Source: Deltaproteobacteria bacterium
GTDB taxonomy: Bacteria > Myxococcota_A > UBA796 > GCA-2862545
NCBI GenBank assembly: GCA_019307545.1
Contig: JAFDJI010000194.1
Location: 1 to 6,904 of the forward strand
DNA length: 6,904 bases
Direction: 5' to 3'
Shown: one piece after another, positions 5,603 through 6,904 of the stretch
Layout: each line of letters opens with the position of its first letter
Numbering within the stretch: the first letter of the stretch is position 1
Made by a program: the position numbers and the translations under genes
Notes under the pieces: model-generated
Told to the model about the DNA's origin: nothing
What the model saw: the letters and a program-made list of their open reading frames with translations, nothing else
Databases searched by the model: none

Positions 5603-6694
5603 ATGTCACTCCCCCGTGCGATGGTCCCCATCCTCGTTCTCGGCCTGTTCACCGCGGTGTTGCAGACCCCCGATGCGCACGCCCAGACCGAGGTGTGCTC
5701 GTCCGTATACACCCACGACCAGCTCTTCGGCGACATGAACCAGGTGGACCGTTTCCTGGGCGATCTGGACATCAAGGGGGCGAAGCGGAAGCTCTCCGAC
5801 ACGCGCAGGTCCTTGCGGTGCATCGACCAGATCGTCCAGCCGTCCTACCTGGCGCGGTTTGGCCGCCAGATGGCGCTCATCTTCTTCTTCGACCAGGACG
5901 AGGACGCCACCCGACGCTGGGGCCTGCTCGCGCGGTATTCGGATGCGAGCTACCCGTGGGCGAGCGAGCACCCTTCCGACCACCCCTACCGGGAGCAGGT
6001 CGAGACCTCGGATGACCCCATCCTGGGGGGCCCGCGGAGCGCGAGCCTTGCCCCGCCGACGAAGGGCGGGATCTTCATGAACGGCCATCTCCTCACCCGC
6101 CCGGAGGCGCCGGCGGAGGTGCCGATGTTCATGCAGGTGGCCGACAAGAAGGGGATCGTCATCGCGTCGTTCTGGCAGGACGGCGCCCGGTTCCCGGAGG
6201 TGGTCCTCGGCCCGGCGGGCCCCGAACCGGCGCCACCAAAGTGGTGGACGGGCTCGACCCCGGCGCCGGCCCCCGCGGTGGTCTCGGTGGAACCCGATGA
6301 ACCCACTCCCCGGGGGGAGCCGGAGCCTGGCGAGAAGCCGCGGGTGGTGGCGGACGCTGAGGGCGACGTACGGGTCGACAAACCTCCCAGGGAGCGCCGC
6401 GAGAAGCCCGAGCGGACACGCCCGGAACCCACTGGTGGCGGTGGAATCCCCATGGGCCGGGTGGCCGTCAGCGGCGGCCTGCTCGCGGCCTCGGGTACCT
6501 TCGCCATCCTCGCAGCGATCTCCCACGGTGCCCTGTGGGACGCGGAGACCACGGACGACCTGGCCTCCATCCGCTCCCGAACCAACGTCTTCGGGATGAC
6601 CTCCGGGATTGCCGCGCTTGCCGCGGTGGGCGTGGGGGTGACGGTGCTGCTCGAGGAAGACGGCCTCGGGCTCGGAATCGCCGGCCGTTTCTGA
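5603..6694 (+). CDS. Exported protein with Pro-rich linker and two C-terminal membrane helices, function unknown
   Basis: The 363-residue product begins MSLPRAMVPILVLGLFTAV, a Sec signal with likely cleavage after AHA at residue 27. ATG 5603 is chosen because it supplies Arg5 ahead of the hydrophobic core; only a distant GGAG (5585-5588) precedes it. ATG 5621 is an alternative. Residues 30-115 look helical, with Cys32 and Cys73 as a possible disulfide. Residues about 150-202 (TKGGIFMNGHLLTRPEAPAE, then PMFMQVADKKGIVIASFWQD) look like a small beta domain. Residues 203-283 form a Pro/Glu/Arg-rich, low-complexity linker. Two hydrophobic helices at about 286-308 and 328-350 flank a TTDDLASIRSRTN loop, and the chain ends GLGIAGRF. 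I do not recognise a named family. Modular exported proteins with this plan (helical head, charged spacer, two helices, GRF end) seem familiar from myxobacterial-type genomes, but their role is unknown. An envelope-spanning structural or secretion-accessory role is a guess. Confidence 0.82.
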   Translation: MSLPRAMVPILVLGLFTAVLQTPDAHAQTEVCSSVYTHDQLFGDMNQVDRFLGDLDIKGAKRKLSDTRRSLRCIDQIVQPSYLARFGRQMALIFFFDQDEDATRRWGLLARYSDASYPWASEHPSDHPYREQVETSDDPILGGPRSASLAPPTKGGIFMNGHLLTRPEAPAEVPMFMQVADKKGIVIASFWQDGARFPEVVLGPAGPEPAPPKWWTGSTPAPAPAVVSVEPDEPTPRGEPEPGEKPRVVADAEGDVRVDKPPRERREKPERTRPEPTGGGGIPMGRVAVSGGLLAASGTFAILAAISHGALWDAETTDDLASIRSRTNVFGMTSGIAALAAVGVGVTVLLEEDGLGLGIAGRF

Positions 6695-6698
6695 CCGC

Positions 6699-6904
6699 CT
6701 AGGGTAGCGACAGCGGCGGCGGGGTGCCGGGGAGCGTCCTGTAGCGCTCGAACAGCTCCGTCTGCCGGGATTCCAACGGGATGGCGCGGCCGTGGATCCA
6801 CACCCCTGCCACGGTCGAGGACAGTTCGAACGGATCCACCGCCTTGCCGTCCACGTCGCCCCACACCACGAGGTTCGCCCAAGCCCCGACGCGGATGACG
6901 CCGT
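6699..6904 (-). CDS. Amidohydrolase (imidazolonepropionase-like), C-terminal fragment cut by window
   Basis: Reading the minus strand from the right edge gives 67 complete codons ending in TAG, with no start because the gene continues outside the window. The peptide begins GVIRVGAWANLVVWGDVDG and continues AVDPFELSSTVAGVWIHGR, IPLESRQTELFERYRTLPG. This is the typical C-terminal end of metal-dependent amidohydrolases: the G-x-I-x-x-G-x-x-A-(D/N)-L-V-V-W strand, DPFELS, V-W-I-x-G-R and the terminal SRQTxLxxRY helix. The Asp usually seen in ADLVVW is Asn here (ANLVVW), a common variation outside the active site. The metal-binding residues are in the missing part, so activity and substrate cannot be judged. 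Its stop lies 4 bp from the stop of the convergent exported-protein gene. Confidence 0.85.
   Translation of the reverse strand, partial: GVIRVGAWANLVVWGDVDGKAVDPFELSSTVAGVWIHGRAIPLESRQTELFERYRTLPGTPPPLSLP

Noticed and set aside
3955..6015. 686-codon open frame on the + strand
   Set aside because: It runs antisense to the PHP gene and through the start of the 5603-6694 gene. The minus-strand frame has full PHP motifs, a lipobox and a ribosome site, whereas this frame has no recognisable motif and no ribosome site; long antisense frames are expected at this GC content.
1..6904. Mobile elements, CRISPR arrays, tRNA or rRNA genes, phage or defence genes
   Set aside because: No transposase or integrase motif, no terminal inverted repeats, no spaced repeat array, and no tRNA-like cloverleaf were seen. 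The only repeats are the two in-frame linker repeats and the short direct repeat upstream of the sigma-54 site.

Overview
This is a GC-rich, gene-dense piece of bacterial chromosome holding eight protein genes, two of them cut by the window edges. No RNA gene, insertion sequence, integrase, phage gene or CRISPR array was seen. The style points to a deltaproteobacterial-type organism, most likely Myxococcota: lipoproteins with Asp/Thr/Gly-rich repeat linkers, Gly/Ala-rich membrane proteins ending in -AGRF, very short lipoprotein signals, and one textbook sigma-54 promoter. This placement is inferred from style, not from a marker gene.

Layout, left to right. (1) 1-810 (+): C-terminal half of a hydantoinase B/5-oxoprolinase-type subunit, entering from outside the window. 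(2) 877-2031 (+): a lipoprotein with a repeat linker, a PPC-like beta domain and a YkuD_2-type murein L,D-transpeptidase domain (SWGC active site). (3) 2025-2462 (-): a small GNAT acetyltransferase, tail-to-tail with gene 2. (4) 2692-3324 (+): an exported, glycine-rich, four-helix membrane protein of unknown role behind a consensus -24/-12 promoter. (5, 6) 4120-5487 (-) and 3321-4118 (-): a PHP-domain (CehA/McbA-like) predicted phosphoesterase lipoprotein followed one base later by a second lipoprotein with OB-like segments; the two look translationally coupled. (7) 5603-6694 (+): an exported protein with a Pro-rich linker and two C-terminal membrane helices. (8) 6699-6904 (-): the C-terminal end of an amidohydrolase leaving the window.

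Five of the six complete genes encode envelope proteins: three lipoproteins and two Sec-exported membrane proteins. One remodels peptidoglycan crosslinks by family assignment; the others are of unknown or only class-level function. The flanking genes (hydantoinase B, amidohydrolase) are cytosolic-type hydrolases and may be unrelated. Nothing proves that the envelope genes form one pathway, because they sit in at least four transcription units.

The architecture is unusually tight at gene ends: all three convergent junctions overlap or nearly touch (7-bp overlap, 4-bp overlap, 4-bp gap). The two divergent intergenic regions (229 bp and 115 bp) hold the likely promoters. No stretch longer than 300 bases lacks a gene.
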